Below, one piece after another: positions 40,277 to 57,302 of a DNA stretch of 64,000 nt (the first letter of the stretch is position 1; each line of letters opens with the position of its first letter). The translations under genes were made by a program, and so were the position numbers. Source of the stretch: Bradyrhizobium manausense (GTDB lineage Bacteria > Pseudomonadota > Alphaproteobacteria > Rhizobiales > Xanthobacteraceae). The DNA lies in the NCBI RefSeq assembly GCF_018130615.1, contig NZ_JAFCKB010000004.1, positions 1-64,000 of the forward strand. The letters run 5' to 3'. Under the pieces are notes generated by a model. The model did no database searches. It was not told the origin of the DNA and worked only from the letters and a program-made list of their open reading frames with translations.

Positions 40277-42340
40277 CTAGTCGTCGTCTTCGTCCTCGAC
40301 CTTGTCGAAGAAGGAATAGCGCAGGCTGTCGGCGTCGGCATACCACTGCCCCGGCCCCTTGTTGGCGGCGAGCGTCGCGGTCCAGAGCGCGTCGGTGCAG
40401 TCCTTGCGGTGCATCGACAGATCGAAACCATTGCCGAAGAACAGTTCAGACCATTCCCACCAGGTGCCGAGCTTCTTGACCCCGCGCAGCAGATCATAGC
40501 GGTCGATCACGGCTGATGCCATGTCCGAGGTGATCGAGCCGAACACGAGGCCGGTCTTGACCACGCGGTTCAACTCACGGATCGCGCGGACCACCTGCTT
40601 CGGGGCCACATGGCAGAGGCTGGTCTCGAACACGTAGTCGAACGCGCCATCCTTGAACGGCATGTCGGTGATCGAACCGAGCTTGTTGTACTTCTTCAGC
40701 GCCTTCGGCGTCTTGGCATGAATGGCGCGGTTGTTCTCGATGCCCCAGGCATCGATGCCGCGCTCACGCAGCGCGCCGACCAGTTCGCCACTGGCAGAGC
40801 CTGCAACCAGGAGCTTGGCACCTCTCGCCTTGCCCCAGACGATGCCGATCAGCCTGGTCAGATAGTCGGGATCGGTGAAGTGGCTCCACGCCTCGCTATA
40901 GGGCCCGAGGCCGCGATAATTATCGAAATAGTCGCGGTCGATCTTGTCGGAGATCGGCTCGCCGTCCTCCTGCGCGCGCTCGCGGCGCAGCCGCATCATC
41001 TCGGTCAGGATAATGTCGGTCGCCGCATCCGAGGAGTCGAGCAGGCCGTTCAGCGTGGAGTCGAACAGATAATCGCCGACCACGACGATGCCGGGATGCT
41101 CCTTCGGCTCGGGCCGGTGATTGGTCATGACGTCGCGCACCGGCAGACCGCCCGGGATCGCGTTCACCGACGACAGCCAGCGGTGGATCTTGCCTTCCAT
41201 GAAATGCGCACGCGCATTGCCGAGCGAGGCCGGCAGCGATTTCAGTGCGGCGTCGATCAGCTCCTGGTCCGACAGATTGGCGAAGGCCAGCGCATCGGAG
41301 CCGGGGATGAGCCAGTTCAGGACGCCGTGCTTGCCGACGTCATGGCGTGCGCCCTCGTTGTAGACGCAGCAGCCGCCGAATGCTTCCGACATGAACCAGG
41401 CGCCAGGAATCTTGTCGCCCCAGAACGGGGAGTCGAACAGGATCGAAACGCGCAGGTAGTGCGCGGGACGGTCGAAATAGGCGACGTGCTTGACCATCGA
41501 CTTGCGCAGCTGCTCGCCTTCCCACCCCATCGTGGAGAGCCAGGAATGCGGCAGGCAGACCAGCACGAGATCGAAGTCGCGCGTCTCCGGTCCCTTCCCG
41601 TTCATCATCTTGAGTTGATAGCGGCCGGTCGCCGCCTTGCCGACCGCGAGGACGCGATGATTGAGCTGGATGTCGGCATTGACCTCCGACTGCAGGCATT
41701 CGATCAGCTGCTCGTTCCCGTTCTGGATGGAATAGAGGCCGATATAGCCGTCGACATCCATCAGATAGTTCTTGAGCGCGTTGAGGCCGTTGGTGTTGTG
41801 GCTCTCGGTTGCGATGTCCGAGCGCGCCATCACCTTGAAGAAACGCTTTGCGGTCTCGTCCTCGACCTCCTCGTCGAGCACCTGCTCGGCGGTCTTGTAG
41901 GCCCAGGGGTTCTCGTTGTCGTGCGCGCCGACGCCCTCGTAATATTCGATTGGCGACATCGCTTCGGCACAGCGCTTGCGGAAGGCCTCGATCGCAGCCG
42001 CGGTCTTGGCGCCGTATTTGCGGCGCATGCCGGGGACGTCGTTCAGCAGTTCGCCGCCAAGGTGCACCTGCTCGGCGTCCATCGGAATGGTCTGAAGTCC
42101 GAAATGCTGGATCAGCTCGCGCAGCGGATCGGGACCCGTCATCGAGTAGTCGTAGATCTCGGCAACGCCGGCCTCGTACATCGCCGGGGCGGAATCGAAT
42201 TTGCGCGTGACGATCTTGCCGCCAAGCCGGTCGGACGCTTCGTAGATGGTGATGCGGCAGAGGTCGCCGAGCTTACGCTTCAGGTACCAGGCGCTCATCA
42301 GCCCGCCGGGGCCGCCGCCTACGATTGCGAGATCAAGCAT
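40277..42340 (-). CDS. FAD-dependent amine-oxidase-like / SAM methyltransferase fusion protein
   Basis: The 687-residue protein joins two enzymes. Residues 1 to about 460 are a flavin amine-oxidase/desaturase-like module (LAIVGGGPGGLMSAWYLKRK at 4-23, YEASDRLGGKI, C-terminal VVVGDYLFDSTLNGLLDSSDAA). Residues about 500-650 are a class I methyltransferase: motif I AKLLVAGSASGELVGAL (about 508), acidic residue at the end of strand 2 (AWGIENN), and ITDMPFKDGAFDYVFETSLCHV like motif post-I/IV. The end VEDEDDD is acidic. Substrate unknown; the fusion suggests oxidation followed by methylation of one compound. It starts 135 nt after the rpoC terminator. Confidence 0.8.
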   Translation of the reverse strand: MLDLAIVGGGPGGLMSAWYLKRKLGDLCRITIYEASDRLGGKIVTRKFDSAPAMYEAGVAEIYDYSMTGPDPLRELIQHFGLQTIPMDAEQVHLGGELLNDVPGMRRKYGAKTAAAIEAFRKRCAEAMSPIEYYEGVGAHDNENPWAYKTAEQVLDEEVEDETAKRFFKVMARSDIATESHNTNGLNALKNYLMDVDGYIGLYSIQNGNEQLIECLQSEVNADIQLNHRVLAVGKAATGRYQLKMMNGKGPETRDFDLVLVCLPHSWLSTMGWEGEQLRKSMVKHVAYFDRPAHYLRVSILFDSPFWGDKIPGAWFMSEAFGGCCVYNEGARHDVGKHGVLNWLIPGSDALAFANLSDQELIDAALKSLPASLGNARAHFMEGKIHRWLSSVNAIPGGLPVRDVMTNHRPEPKEHPGIVVVGDYLFDSTLNGLLDSSDAATDIILTEMMRLRRERAQEDGEPISDKIDRDYFDNYRGLGPYSEAWSHFTDPDYLTRLIGIVWGKARGAKLLVAGSASGELVGALRERGIDAWGIENNRAIHAKTPKALKKYNKLGSITDMPFKDGAFDYVFETSLCHVAPKQVVRAIRELNRVVKTGLVFGSITSDMASAVIDRYDLLRGVKKLGTWWEWSELFFGNGFDLSMHRKDCTDALWTATLAANKGPGQWYADADSLRYSFFDKVEDEDDD

Positions 42341-42474
42341 ATCAGTTCCGTGGTCTCCGGCCCTGCCCCCGTCACGGGACCACCGGTCTAAGCTCCCCTA
42401 GCAGAAGCGCTTTTCTGACTGAAGGGAAGATGAACAAAGGTTGATCCCGCATCGCAACAGGTAATCAAAGCAGC

Positions 42475-42501
42475 AAAAAGGCCGGCTTTCGCCGGCCTTT
42501 T
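42475..42501 (-). terminator. Intrinsic terminator after rpoC
   Basis: On the minus strand GGCCGGC-GAAA-GCCGGCC is flanked by A and T runs and followed by TTTTT, a textbook intrinsic terminator, 31 nt after the rpoC stop. It should separate rpoBC transcription from the downstream three-gene islet. Confidence 0.93.
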
Positions 42502-42532
42502 CGTTGTCCTCGGTATTCCTACGGATGAACCA

Positions 42533-46729
<4,197 letters not shown>

Positions 46730-46822
46730 CGTCTTCTCCTCGCGTACCGGTCGCCTCCGGCCGCAAATTCGAAAATCACTCGAGCGGGGCGCCCTGCCCT
46801 CAAGGCATCGGGAGGGGCGCCA

Positions 46823-46847
46823 ATGCCCGGCCGCGAAGGCCGGGCAT
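46823..46847. other. Perfect hairpin in the rpoB-rpoC spacer
   Basis: ATGCCCGGCC and GGCCGGGCAT form a 10-bp perfect stem with loop GCGAA, 11 nt after the rpoB stop. Without a U-run it should not terminate; it could be an RNA-processing or stability element. Confidence 0.7.
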
Positions 46848-46858
46848 GAAAGGTCGCG

Positions 46859-50983
<4,125 letters not shown>

Positions 50984-51467
50984 CGTGGCCTCTCATTTTC
51001 GTCGCCCGCTCTGGGCGAACCGTCCGGAACGCGGCTGCCGCCGCTCCCCGGGTTGAATTTTTCGAACCCGTTTTGGGGACCGGAGACTCAGCTTCAGGCG
51101 GGGAATGTCCTGAATCTGTTCTTCAGACCTTCAAAACGCAAAACGACGCGCGGGGCGCTGGTGCGCGCCCGCCCGTCACAACGATCGTCTTCACGGACTG
51201 CAAAAGCCCGAAATAGCCTGCTCTCCCAACGGCTTACAGGGAAATCCGGCATCCCTGCCCACCGCGCTTTCGTGCTGCCGAACCGATATGGGGCGACAAT
51301 AGTGCAGATTCGAGGGGTAAACCCTCAAATCCCCACACTTTTTCGTGTTCGGCCTGCGTCGGGACGTTCCGTCGCACGCCTTTTGCATCTGGCCCACCCT
51401 TTTGAGGGATGGACCAAGACCCCAGGCTCGCGCGAGGCTCGCCTGGGATCCGGCCAGTAAGCGTTGC
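50984..51467. other. rplL-rpoB intergenic region
   Basis: 484 nt without a supported gene. Near the rplL end, CCCAGGC (51421-51427) and GCCTGGG (51441-51447) form a hairpin that also contains CTCGCGCGAG; in E. coli this spacer holds an attenuator and an RNase III site, and a similar role is possible. No terminator U-run and no convincing promoter were seen. Confidence 0.5.
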
Positions 51468-51845
51468 TTACTTGAGCTCGACCTTGGCGCCAGCCTTCTC
51501 GAGCTGCACCTTGATCTTGTCGGCCTCTTCCTTGTTCACGCCTTCCTTGACAGGCTTCGGCGCGCCCTCGACGAGGTCCTTTGCTTCCTTCAGGCCCAGG
51601 CCGGTGATGGCGCGGACTTCCTTGATGACCTCGATCTTCTTGTCGCCAGCCGAGGCGAGAACGACCGTGAACTCGGTCTTCTCTTCCGCCGGGGCAGCAG
51701 CGCCACCGCCAGCAGCCGGGCCGGCCACGGCAACAGCCGCGGCAGCCGAAACGCCCCACTTCTCTTCGAGGAGCTTCGCGAGTTCGGCAGCCTCGAGCAC
51801 GGTGAGGCTCGAGAGGTCGTCAACGATCTTCTGCAAGTCAGCCAT
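51468..51845 (-). CDS. rplL: 50S ribosomal protein L7/L12
   Basis: The 125-residue protein [33 protein letters not shown] is L7/L12: N-terminal dimer domain, Ala/Gly/Pro-rich hinge ([20 protein letters not shown], about 34-55) and C-terminal domain [38 protein letters not shown]. It forms the flexible stalk that recruits GTPase factors. It is 54 nt after rplJ. Confidence 0.98.
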   Translation of the reverse strand: MADLQKIVDDLSSLTVLEAAELAKLLEEKWGVSAAAAVAVAGPAAGGGAAAPAEEKTEFTVVLASAGDKKIEVIKEVRAITGLGLKEAKDLVEGAPKPVKEGVNKEEADKIKVQLEKAGAKVELK

Positions 51846-51899
51846 TGTTCAGTTTCCTTGAGTGTAAGTCTGGTTCGGGTTTGAGTTTTGCGAAGGGCG

Positions 51900-52418
51900 T
51901 CAGGCCGCTTCGCCCTTTGAGGCATGAGCCTGGATGACGCGCGCGAGCTTGCCCGCGGGCGCGTTGGCGAGCTGAGCGAGCTTGGTCGCCGGGGCCACAA
52001 GCAGGCCGACGATCTTGCCGCGCAGTTCATCAAGCGACGGCAGCGAGGCAAGCGCCTTCACGCCGTCGACATTCAGGACGGTCTTCCCCATCGAGCCGCC
52101 GACGATGACGAACTTTTCGTTCGCCTTGGCGAATTCGATGGCGACCTTTGGCGCCGCTACCGGATCGTTCGAAGTGGCGATCACGGTCGGTCCCTTCAGC
52201 ATGGGGCCGATGGCAACGACGTCAGTGCCTTCAAGAGCAATTTTGGCGAGACGGTTCTTCGAGACCTTTACCGAGGCACCCGCCTGCTTCATCTGCTGGC
52301 GCAGCTTCTGCATCTGGGCGACGGTAAGGCCGGAATATTGAGCAACGACCGCGACGCTCGTGGTCTTGAAGACCCCGTTGAGCTGTTCGACCGCTTCCTT
52401 TTTTGCCGCTCGTTCCAC
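51900..52418 (-). CDS. rplJ: 50S ribosomal protein L10
   Basis: The 172-residue protein (V/M)[42 protein letters not shown] is L10, the stalk base that binds L7/L12 dimers and, in many bacteria, its own leader RNA. GTG 52418 is chosen because GGAAAGAG lies 9 nt upstream and it gives the known 172-residue Bradyrhizobium form; ATG 52445 is in frame but without a good site. A long leader (52419-52999) precedes it. Confidence 0.96.
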   Translation of the reverse strand: MERAAKKEAVEQLNGVFKTTSVAVVAQYSGLTVAQMQKLRQQMKQAGASVKVSKNRLAKIALEGTDVVAIGPMLKGPTVIATSNDPVAAPKVAIEFAKANEKFVIVGGSMGKTVLNVDGVKALASLPSLDELRGKIVGLLVAPATKLAQLANAPAGKLARVIQAHASKGEAA

Positions 52419-52999
52419 AGCAAGCTCTTTCCGGTTGGCGGTCATCGCGAAAAGCGGGACCGCCGGGTTGCACCCATCGTCCCACCCAAACCTGAACCTC
52501 AGGGCCAAAACCCATCGGACACGCCGGGCAAGACGACAATTCAAAGCCTGCCCTCCGGGAACCCGTTGGGGCCCACGGCGTGTCGAGGTCCGAACCAGAC
52601 CCGTTCCGCAACCACCCCTTAAGGTGGAAGGCGAAGTGAAATCCGGTCTTCACCCGTCTATGCAGGCCATGCGATTAAGCCTTTGGGAAATCGAAGCTTC
52701 CCGCGGGCGCCTGCAGTCTTGGACAGGACAAGGCCAGCCGGCGAACCGCCTGACCTCTGCCCGCACCCCAGCCGACCGATGGATTTTCCTTCCTTTTCGG
52801 GCAAATCCTTGCGGACGTCCTGAGAAGGAATGATCTCCTGCGTGTCGGGTTTTCGGAATGCGTGCACGGACGCGCCAGCCAAGGCCGGCACGTCCGGAGT
52901 CGGTTCTTTAACCGCTCTCTGCCGGCTTGCCAAGAGCAAAATTCACACCAGTTCCAATCCGTTGCCATCAGGGCTTGAGGTGGCCCGACAAGGGCCGAT
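52419..52999 (-). other. Leader and control region of rplJL(-rpoBC)
   Basis: 581 nt without a supported gene between the 2-hydroxyacid dehydrogenase stop and rplJ. A promoter candidate at 52905-52933 would give a leader of about 480 nt. An L10-type autoregulatory leader is expected in this position, and several GC-rich inverted segments are present, but I could not fold it reliably by eye. Confidence 0.5.
52905..52933 (-). promoter_or_regulatory. Candidate sigma70 promoter for rplJL-rpoBC
   Basis: On the minus strand TTGGCA (52928-52933) and TAAAGA (52905-52910) are 17 nt apart, 67-95 nt after the dehydrogenase stop. It would give rplJ its own transcription start independent of the dehydrogenase gene. 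Confidence 0.45.
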
Positions 53000-53953
53000 T
53001 CAGGCCAATTTGACCCCGTAAGGCAGCGACCTTCCCGCGAAAAACGCGGTCAGGTTGGCCAGCACGCAGCTCTGCATGGCAACGTGCGATTCGAGGGTGT
53101 GGCCGCCGAGATGGGGGGCGAAGACCACGTTCGGCAGCCCCGTCAGCGCGTCGGGAGCATGCGGTTCCTTCTCGTAGACATCCAGGCCAGCGCCGGCGAT
53201 GGTTTTGTCGATGAGCGCTGCGACCAGGGCTTTCTCGTCGACCACCGAGCCGCGCGCGATGTTGACGACATAACCGTCCGCGCCAAGGCGCTTGAGGATG
53301 TCGGCGTTGACTACATGCTGGGTCTCGGCCCCTGCCCGGACCGCGATCATCAGCACGCTGCACCAGTCGGCGAGTGCCTCGAGGGTCGGGAAATACTGAT
53401 AGGGCAGATCGTATTTGCTGCGGCTGAAATAGCCGACCTCGCTCTCGAAAGCGGCGCAGCGCGCCGCGATCTTGCGGCCGATCTCGCCCATGCCGTAAAC
53501 GCCGATGCGGCGGCCGGGCATGCCGGCCTGCGGGCGCATCATCGGCGATTGCTTTGACGCCGCCCAATCGCCGCTGCGGACATATTGGTCGGCGACCAGG
53601 ATCCGCCGTGTCGCCGCCAGCATCAGGGTCATCGCGATATCGGCGACCGAGGCCGCGTTGGCGCCGGGGCTATGGCCGACCGCGATGTTGCGGGCCGCGG
53701 CCGCCTTCAGGTCGACGCCGTCATAGCCGGTGCCATAGCAGACGATTGCCCCGAGCTTCGGAAACAGGTCCATCGCCTCCGCACCGAGTGGCGAGCTGCC
53801 GGCCGTCAGCATGGCGCGGATATCGCCGAGCTCGTCCGCCGAAAACACCTCGCGCGCGGGCTTGCCACCGGTGTCGAGCAGTTCGAACCGCTCGGCGAAG
53901 CGCGCCATCATCGTCTTGGGAAAGCGCGAATAGATCAGGACCTTGTCAGCCAT
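53000..53953 (-). CDS. D-isomer-specific 2-hydroxyacid dehydrogenase (GhrB/SerA-like)
   Basis: The 317-residue protein has the NAD-binding motif GVYGMGEIG (151-159) and the catalytic set Arg234 (NIARGSVVDE), Glu263 (YEKEP) and His281 (HLGGHT). It therefore reduces a 2-keto acid or oxidises a D-2-hydroxyacid, probably glyoxylate/hydroxypyruvate or a similar substrate. No ACT domain is present, so it is not a long SerA. ATG 53953 gives MADKVLIYSRFP. It lies 90 nt after rplA, in a position where rplJ is normally next. Confidence 0.9.
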   Translation of the reverse strand: MADKVLIYSRFPKTMMARFAERFELLDTGGKPAREVFSADELGDIRAMLTAGSSPLGAEAMDLFPKLGAIVCYGTGYDGVDLKAAAARNIAVGHSPGANAASVADIAMTLMLAATRRILVADQYVRSGDWAASKQSPMMRPQAGMPGRRIGVYGMGEIGRKIAARCAAFESEVGYFSRSKYDLPYQYFPTLEALADWCSVLMIAVRAGAETQHVVNADILKRLGADGYVVNIARGSVVDEKALVAALIDKTIAGAGLDVYEKEPHAPDALTGLPNVVFAPHLGGHTLESHVAMQSCVLANLTAFFAGRSLPYGVKLA

Positions 53954-54043
53954 TGTTCGTGTTTCCGGTGAGTGCCGCCCACAAACGACGAGGGGCGGAA
54001 CCGGTTGCCCGATTCCGCCCCTCACCTCATGCAATTTCCAGAC

Positions 54044-54736
54044 TTAGCCGAGAATGGTGCCCGGCTCGACCTTCACGCCCGGGCCCATCGTCGAGGACAC
54101 CGCAACGCGCTGGATGTAGGTGCCCTTGGAGCCGGCCGGCTTCGCCTTCGAGACAGCATCGGCGAGAGCCTTGATGTTCTCGACCAGCTTCTCCTCGGAG
54201 AATGAGGCCTTGCCGACGCCGGCCTGCAGGATGCCGGCCTTCTCGACGCGGAACTCGACCGAGCCGCCCTTGGCACCCTTCACCGCACCGGTGACGTCCA
54301 TGGTCACGGTGCCGATCTTCGGGTTCGGCATCAAGCCGCGCGGACCGAGCACCTTACCGAGACGGCCGACCAGCGGCATCATGTCGGGGGTGGCGATGCA
54401 GCGGTCGAAATCGATCGCGCCGTTCTGCACCTTCTCGACCAGGTCTTCGGCGCCGACGACGTCGGCACCTGCGGCCTTGGCTTCGTCAGCCTTGGCGCCA
54501 CGGGCGAACACGCCGACGCGCAGCGTACGGCCGGTACCGTTCGGCAGGGTCACGACGCCGCGGACCATCTGGTCGGCGTGACGCGGGTCGACGCCGAGAT
54601 TGATCGCGACCTCGATGGTCTCGTCGAACTTCGCTTTCGCGCGTTCCTTGACCATCTTGATGGCGTCCGCGAGCGGGTAAAGCTTTTCGCGGTCAACACC
54701 TTCGCGGGCTTTGTTCAAACGCTTTCCGATTGCCAT
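54044..54736 (-). CDS. rplA: 50S ribosomal protein L1
   Basis: The 230-residue protein [40 protein letters not shown] is L1, the mobile stalk near the E-site; [15 protein letters not shown] and [19 protein letters not shown] are conserved. In E. coli L1 represses rplKA by binding the leader. It is 6 nt after rplK. Confidence 0.98.
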   Translation of the reverse strand: MAIGKRLNKAREGVDREKLYPLADAIKMVKERAKAKFDETIEVAINLGVDPRHADQMVRGVVTLPNGTGRTLRVGVFARGAKADEAKAAGADVVGAEDLVEKVQNGAIDFDRCIATPDMMPLVGRLGKVLGPRGLMPNPKIGTVTMDVTGAVKGAKGGSVEFRVEKAGILQAGVGKASFSEEKLVENIKALADAVSKAKPAGSKGTYIQRVAVSSTMGPGVKVEPGTILG

Positions 54737-54742
54737 GACCGC

Positions 54743-55171
54743 TTACCCCGCTACTTCCAGACCCATCGAGCGGGCGGAGCCCTCGACCATCTTCATGGCC
54801 GATTCGATGGTGTCGCAATTGAGATCCTTCATCTTCTTCTCGGCGATCTCGCGCACTTGCGCCTTGGTCACCTTGCCGGCCTTGTCACGGCCCGGCGCCT
54901 TCGAGCCGGACTGGATCTTGGCAGCCTGCTTGAGGAAGAAGGACATCGGCGGGGTCTTCATCTCGAAGGTGAAGGAACGGTCCGCATAGATGGTGATGAT
55001 CACCGGGATCGGGGTGTTCTTCTCTTCCTTCTGGGTCTGGGCGTTGAACGCCTTGCAGAACTCCATGATGTTGAGACCGCGCTGACCGAGCGCGGGACCG
55101 ATCGGGGGCGAGGGATTCGCCGCACCGGCCGGGACCTGAAGCTTCAGGTATCCGGTCACTTTCTTTGCCAT
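54743..55171 (-). CDS. rplK: 50S ribosomal protein L11
   Basis: The 142-residue protein [47 protein letters not shown] is L11, at the GTPase centre, the target of thiostrepton and needed for the RelA stringent response. The GGAG-containing site ACAGGAGTG precedes the ATG. Confidence 0.98.
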   Translation of the reverse strand: MAKKVTGYLKLQVPAGAANPSPPIGPALGQRGLNIMEFCKAFNAQTQKEEKNTPIPVIITIYADRSFTFEMKTPPMSFFLKQAAKIQSGSKAPGRDKAGKVTKAQVREIAEKKMKDLNCDTIESAMKMVEGSARSMGLEVAG

Positions 55172-55187
55172 GTATCACTCCTGTTGT

Positions 55188-55203
55188 GCCGGCTAAGGCC
55201 GGC
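55188..55203. other. Short hairpin in the nusG-rplK spacer
   Basis: GCCGGC-TAAG-GCCGGC, a 6-bp perfect stem, sits a few nt before the rplK ribosome site on the minus strand. It could modulate rplK translation, but it is short enough to be chance in GC-rich DNA. Confidence 0.4.
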
Positions 55204-55305
55204 GGTTTCAGGTTCGTGGTCTGGGTCGGATGCGGCTGGCAACCGCCCTCTCCCTCCCACGGCCTCTCTTTGCCGGAAGCCTCATCGGCCTCCCGCGTGA
55301 CCCGG

Positions 55306-55860
55306 TCAGACCTTTTCGACCTGACCGAATTCCAGCTCGACCGGCGTTGCGCGGCCGAAGATCGACACCGCGACCTTCACGCGCGAGCGCGCTTCGTCGA
55401 TTTCCTCGACCACACCCGAGAACGAGGCGAACGGGCCGTCGGCCACGCGCACGTTCTCGCCGATCTCGAACGACACCGACGCCTTCGGCCGTTCCACGCC
55501 CTCCTGCACCTGGTGCAGGATGCGCATGGCCTCGTTCTCCGAGATCGGCATCGGCTTGTTCTCGGCGCCGAGGAAGCCCGTGACCTTCGGCGTGTTCTTG
55601 ATCAGATGAAACGCCTCGTCGGTCAGCTTCATCTTCACCAGCACGTAGCCCGGGAAGAACTTGCGCTCGGCGTCGATCTTGCGGCCGCGGCGCACCTCCG
55701 TGACCTTCTCGGTCGGAACCAGCACCAGCTCGAACAGCTCCTCGAGCCCACGCTGCTTGGCCTGCTCGCGGATCGATTCGGCGACCTTCTTCTCGAAGTT
55801 CGAATAGGCGTGGACGATGTACCAGCGCTTGTCGGACAGTTGAGCCGTTGCTGTAGCCAT
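55306..55860 (-). CDS. nusG: Transcription termination/antitermination protein NusG
   Basis: The 184-residue protein has the NGN domain (DKRWYIVHAYSNFEKKVAESIREQ, FFPGYVLVKMKLTDEAFHLIKNTPKVTGFLG) and a C-terminal KOW domain (GENVRVADGPFASFSGVVEEIDEARSRVKVAVSIFGRATPVELEF). It links RNA polymerase to Rho or to the ribosome via S10. Its ATG shares one base with the secE stop. Confidence 0.98.
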   Translation of the reverse strand: MATATAQLSDKRWYIVHAYSNFEKKVAESIREQAKQRGLEELFELVLVPTEKVTEVRRGRKIDAERKFFPGYVLVKMKLTDEAFHLIKNTPKVTGFLGAENKPMPISENEAMRILHQVQEGVERPKASVSFEIGENVRVADGPFASFSGVVEEIDEARSRVKVAVSIFGRATPVELEFGQVEKV

Positions 55861-56051
55861 CAGTGAATGCCCAAAAGGAAGGTGATGAGGTAGCGGATGA
55901 TCTGGTCGGCGGCGAAGAAGAAGATCGAGGCCACGGCGACCATCACGAACACCATGATGGTGGTGATCGTGGTCTCACGACGGGTCGGCCAGGTGACCTT
56001 GGCGGTCTCCGAGCGCACTTCCTGCAAGAACTTGAACGGGCTGACTGCCAT
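55860..56051 (-). CDS. secE: Protein translocase subunit SecE
   Basis: The 63-residue single-membrane-segment SecE: amphipathic start MAVSPFKFLQEVRSETAKVTWPTRRETTITT and one transmembrane helix (IMVFVMVAVASIFFFAADQIIRYLITFLL). It stabilises SecY. ATG 56051 is preferred to the longer open frame upstream because it gives the usual short form. It couples to nusG by a 1-nt overlap. Confidence 0.97.
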   Translation of the reverse strand: MAVSPFKFLQEVRSETAKVTWPTRRETTITTIMVFVMVAVASIFFFAADQIIRYLITFLLGIH

Positions 56052-56458
56052 CGTTTGAGGTCCAACGTCCGTCGCCAGACGCCATTTAAAGATTTCAGGG
56101 ATCCGAACAGCCGCCTGTGGCCCAGCCCTCTGTCTCGAAGGATGAGCCGGAAAACCGGGCTCTGATGTTCGGGGGATTTCAAAGCCGCGCCGGAAATCCG
56201 CGTCTAACGGGCCGGCTGCGAGTGCCGGGTATCTACTGCGGATGGGGCCAAAGGTCAAGGTGCGGGCAACCGGCCCCTGAACCGCCCGGCTCCGCGGTAC
56301 CCCCGCGAGAGCCGATCCGGATCAAGGGCTTATCCGCCCCGGATGAAGCACCAGACGAGCGTCGAACCCGCCGCTCGAATCCGGGTGCCTCACCGGCGCC
56401 AGCCGCCAAGGCCGGCGCGGTGCTGGGTGCGACCAAAGCCTACAGGCGCGTTTGACGA
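56052..56458. other. secE upstream region
   Basis: 407 nt without a supported gene. It contains a strong promoter candidate at 56230-56258 driving secE-nusG-rplKA, and otherwise no clear element. Confidence 0.55.
56230..56258 (-). promoter_or_regulatory. Candidate sigma70 promoter of secE-nusG-rplKA
   Basis: On the minus strand CTTGACC (-35 TTGACC, 56253-56258) and TAGATA (56230-56235) are 17 nt apart, about 180 nt before secE. Both boxes are close to consensus. Confidence 0.6.
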
Positions 56459-56917
56459 CTACTGGATCGGAGCTATGAGATTCCCGACGATATGGCAGGT
56501 GCCGCCTGTGACGGAGAAATTGTCGAACGCCGCGAATTGTATGAAGGGAAATCTCCCCTGTCCCACGAGGAAGCGGACCGGATGGTTCGTTGAGAAAACA
56601 ATGTTGAGGGAATTGTATACGTAGGGAAGGGGCAAATACAAAGGAAGTCGACGCTGTAACCCAAAGCCACCAGCCGTAGTCGAAACCTGCAGCAATAATT
56701 GCACAAGCTGTTTGTCGGAGTTGCCGTAACAGGCGACATTGGTGATCTCGAGTAGCTTATCGGGCGGCGTCTGAGAGAACGAAGCCCGGCAGCCTGTATT
56801 GACGTCGCAACTGACAAACGTCGTCTCGTCGTAATAATTTCCGTAGATCGTCGCAGCGGCATTCGCCTTGGTTCCGAGCACCATGGCAAGAGCGAATAGC
56901 CAAATACCAAGCTTCAT
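56459..56917 (-). CDS. Small secreted hypothetical protein, lower GC than neighbours
   Basis: The 152-residue protein has a clear signal peptide (MKLGIWLFALAMVLGTKANA-AA) and a mature domain with three cysteines (FVSCDVNTGCRASF, NVACYGN, GGTCHIVGN), LPLYLPLPYVYN and VRFLVGQGRFPFIQFAAFDN. I do not recognise a family. ATG 56917 is chosen because GGAGG lies 6 nt upstream. By eye the GC content is near half, well below the neighbouring genes, and the gene separates tRNA-Trp from secE, so it may be acquired. Confidence 0.65.
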   Translation of the reverse strand: MKLGIWLFALAMVLGTKANAAATIYGNYYDETTFVSCDVNTGCRASFSQTPPDKLLEITNVACYGNSDKQLVQLLLQVSTTAGGFGLQRRLPLYLPLPYVYNSLNIVFSTNHPVRFLVGQGRFPFIQFAAFDNFSVTGGTCHIVGNLIAPIQ

Positions 56918-57226
56918 TTGAACCTCCGAAATCATTCGTTGTTGAAAAGGAACGGAAGGGTTACGTCGATATCTTCATGCCCGCCGCGAGCTAAGGCCGC
57001 GCTTCAGGGGTCTACAATCGGCGAATTTGCAGGATCCGTTTCATGATCACCCCCTAGCGACCCCCGCGATTGTTGAAGGCCTCTGTTTCGGGATCATGTC
57101 GCCCGCGCGCAGGAATGGTTTCGTGGCCCCTCCGCTCGCGGCGACCACCGCAACGTCTCGCGCAGGGCGCAACGAGGATTGCTGCACCAACAATGCTGGT
57201 ATCAAATCAATGGGATAAAGCGACGC

Positions 57227-57302
57227 TGGCAGGAGTGGCAGGGCTCGAACCTGCGACCCCCGGTTTTGGAGACCGGTGCTCTACCAATTGAGCTACACTC
57301 CT
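57227..57302 (-). tRNA. trnW: tRNA-Trp (CCA anticodon)
   Basis: A complete 76-nt cloverleaf: acceptor AGGAGTG / CACTCCT, D-arm AGCTC..GAGC, anticodon stem CCGGT / ACCGG with loop CTCCAAA (anticodon CCA), T-loop GGTTCGAGCC, discriminator G and encoded CCA end. tRNA-Trp next to secE-nusG is a widely conserved arrangement. Confidence 0.97.

Noticed and set aside
57227-57302. A genomic island integrated at tRNA-Trp
   Set aside because: No second copy of the tRNA 3' end, integrase or phage gene was found; only a small low-GC gene is adjacent.
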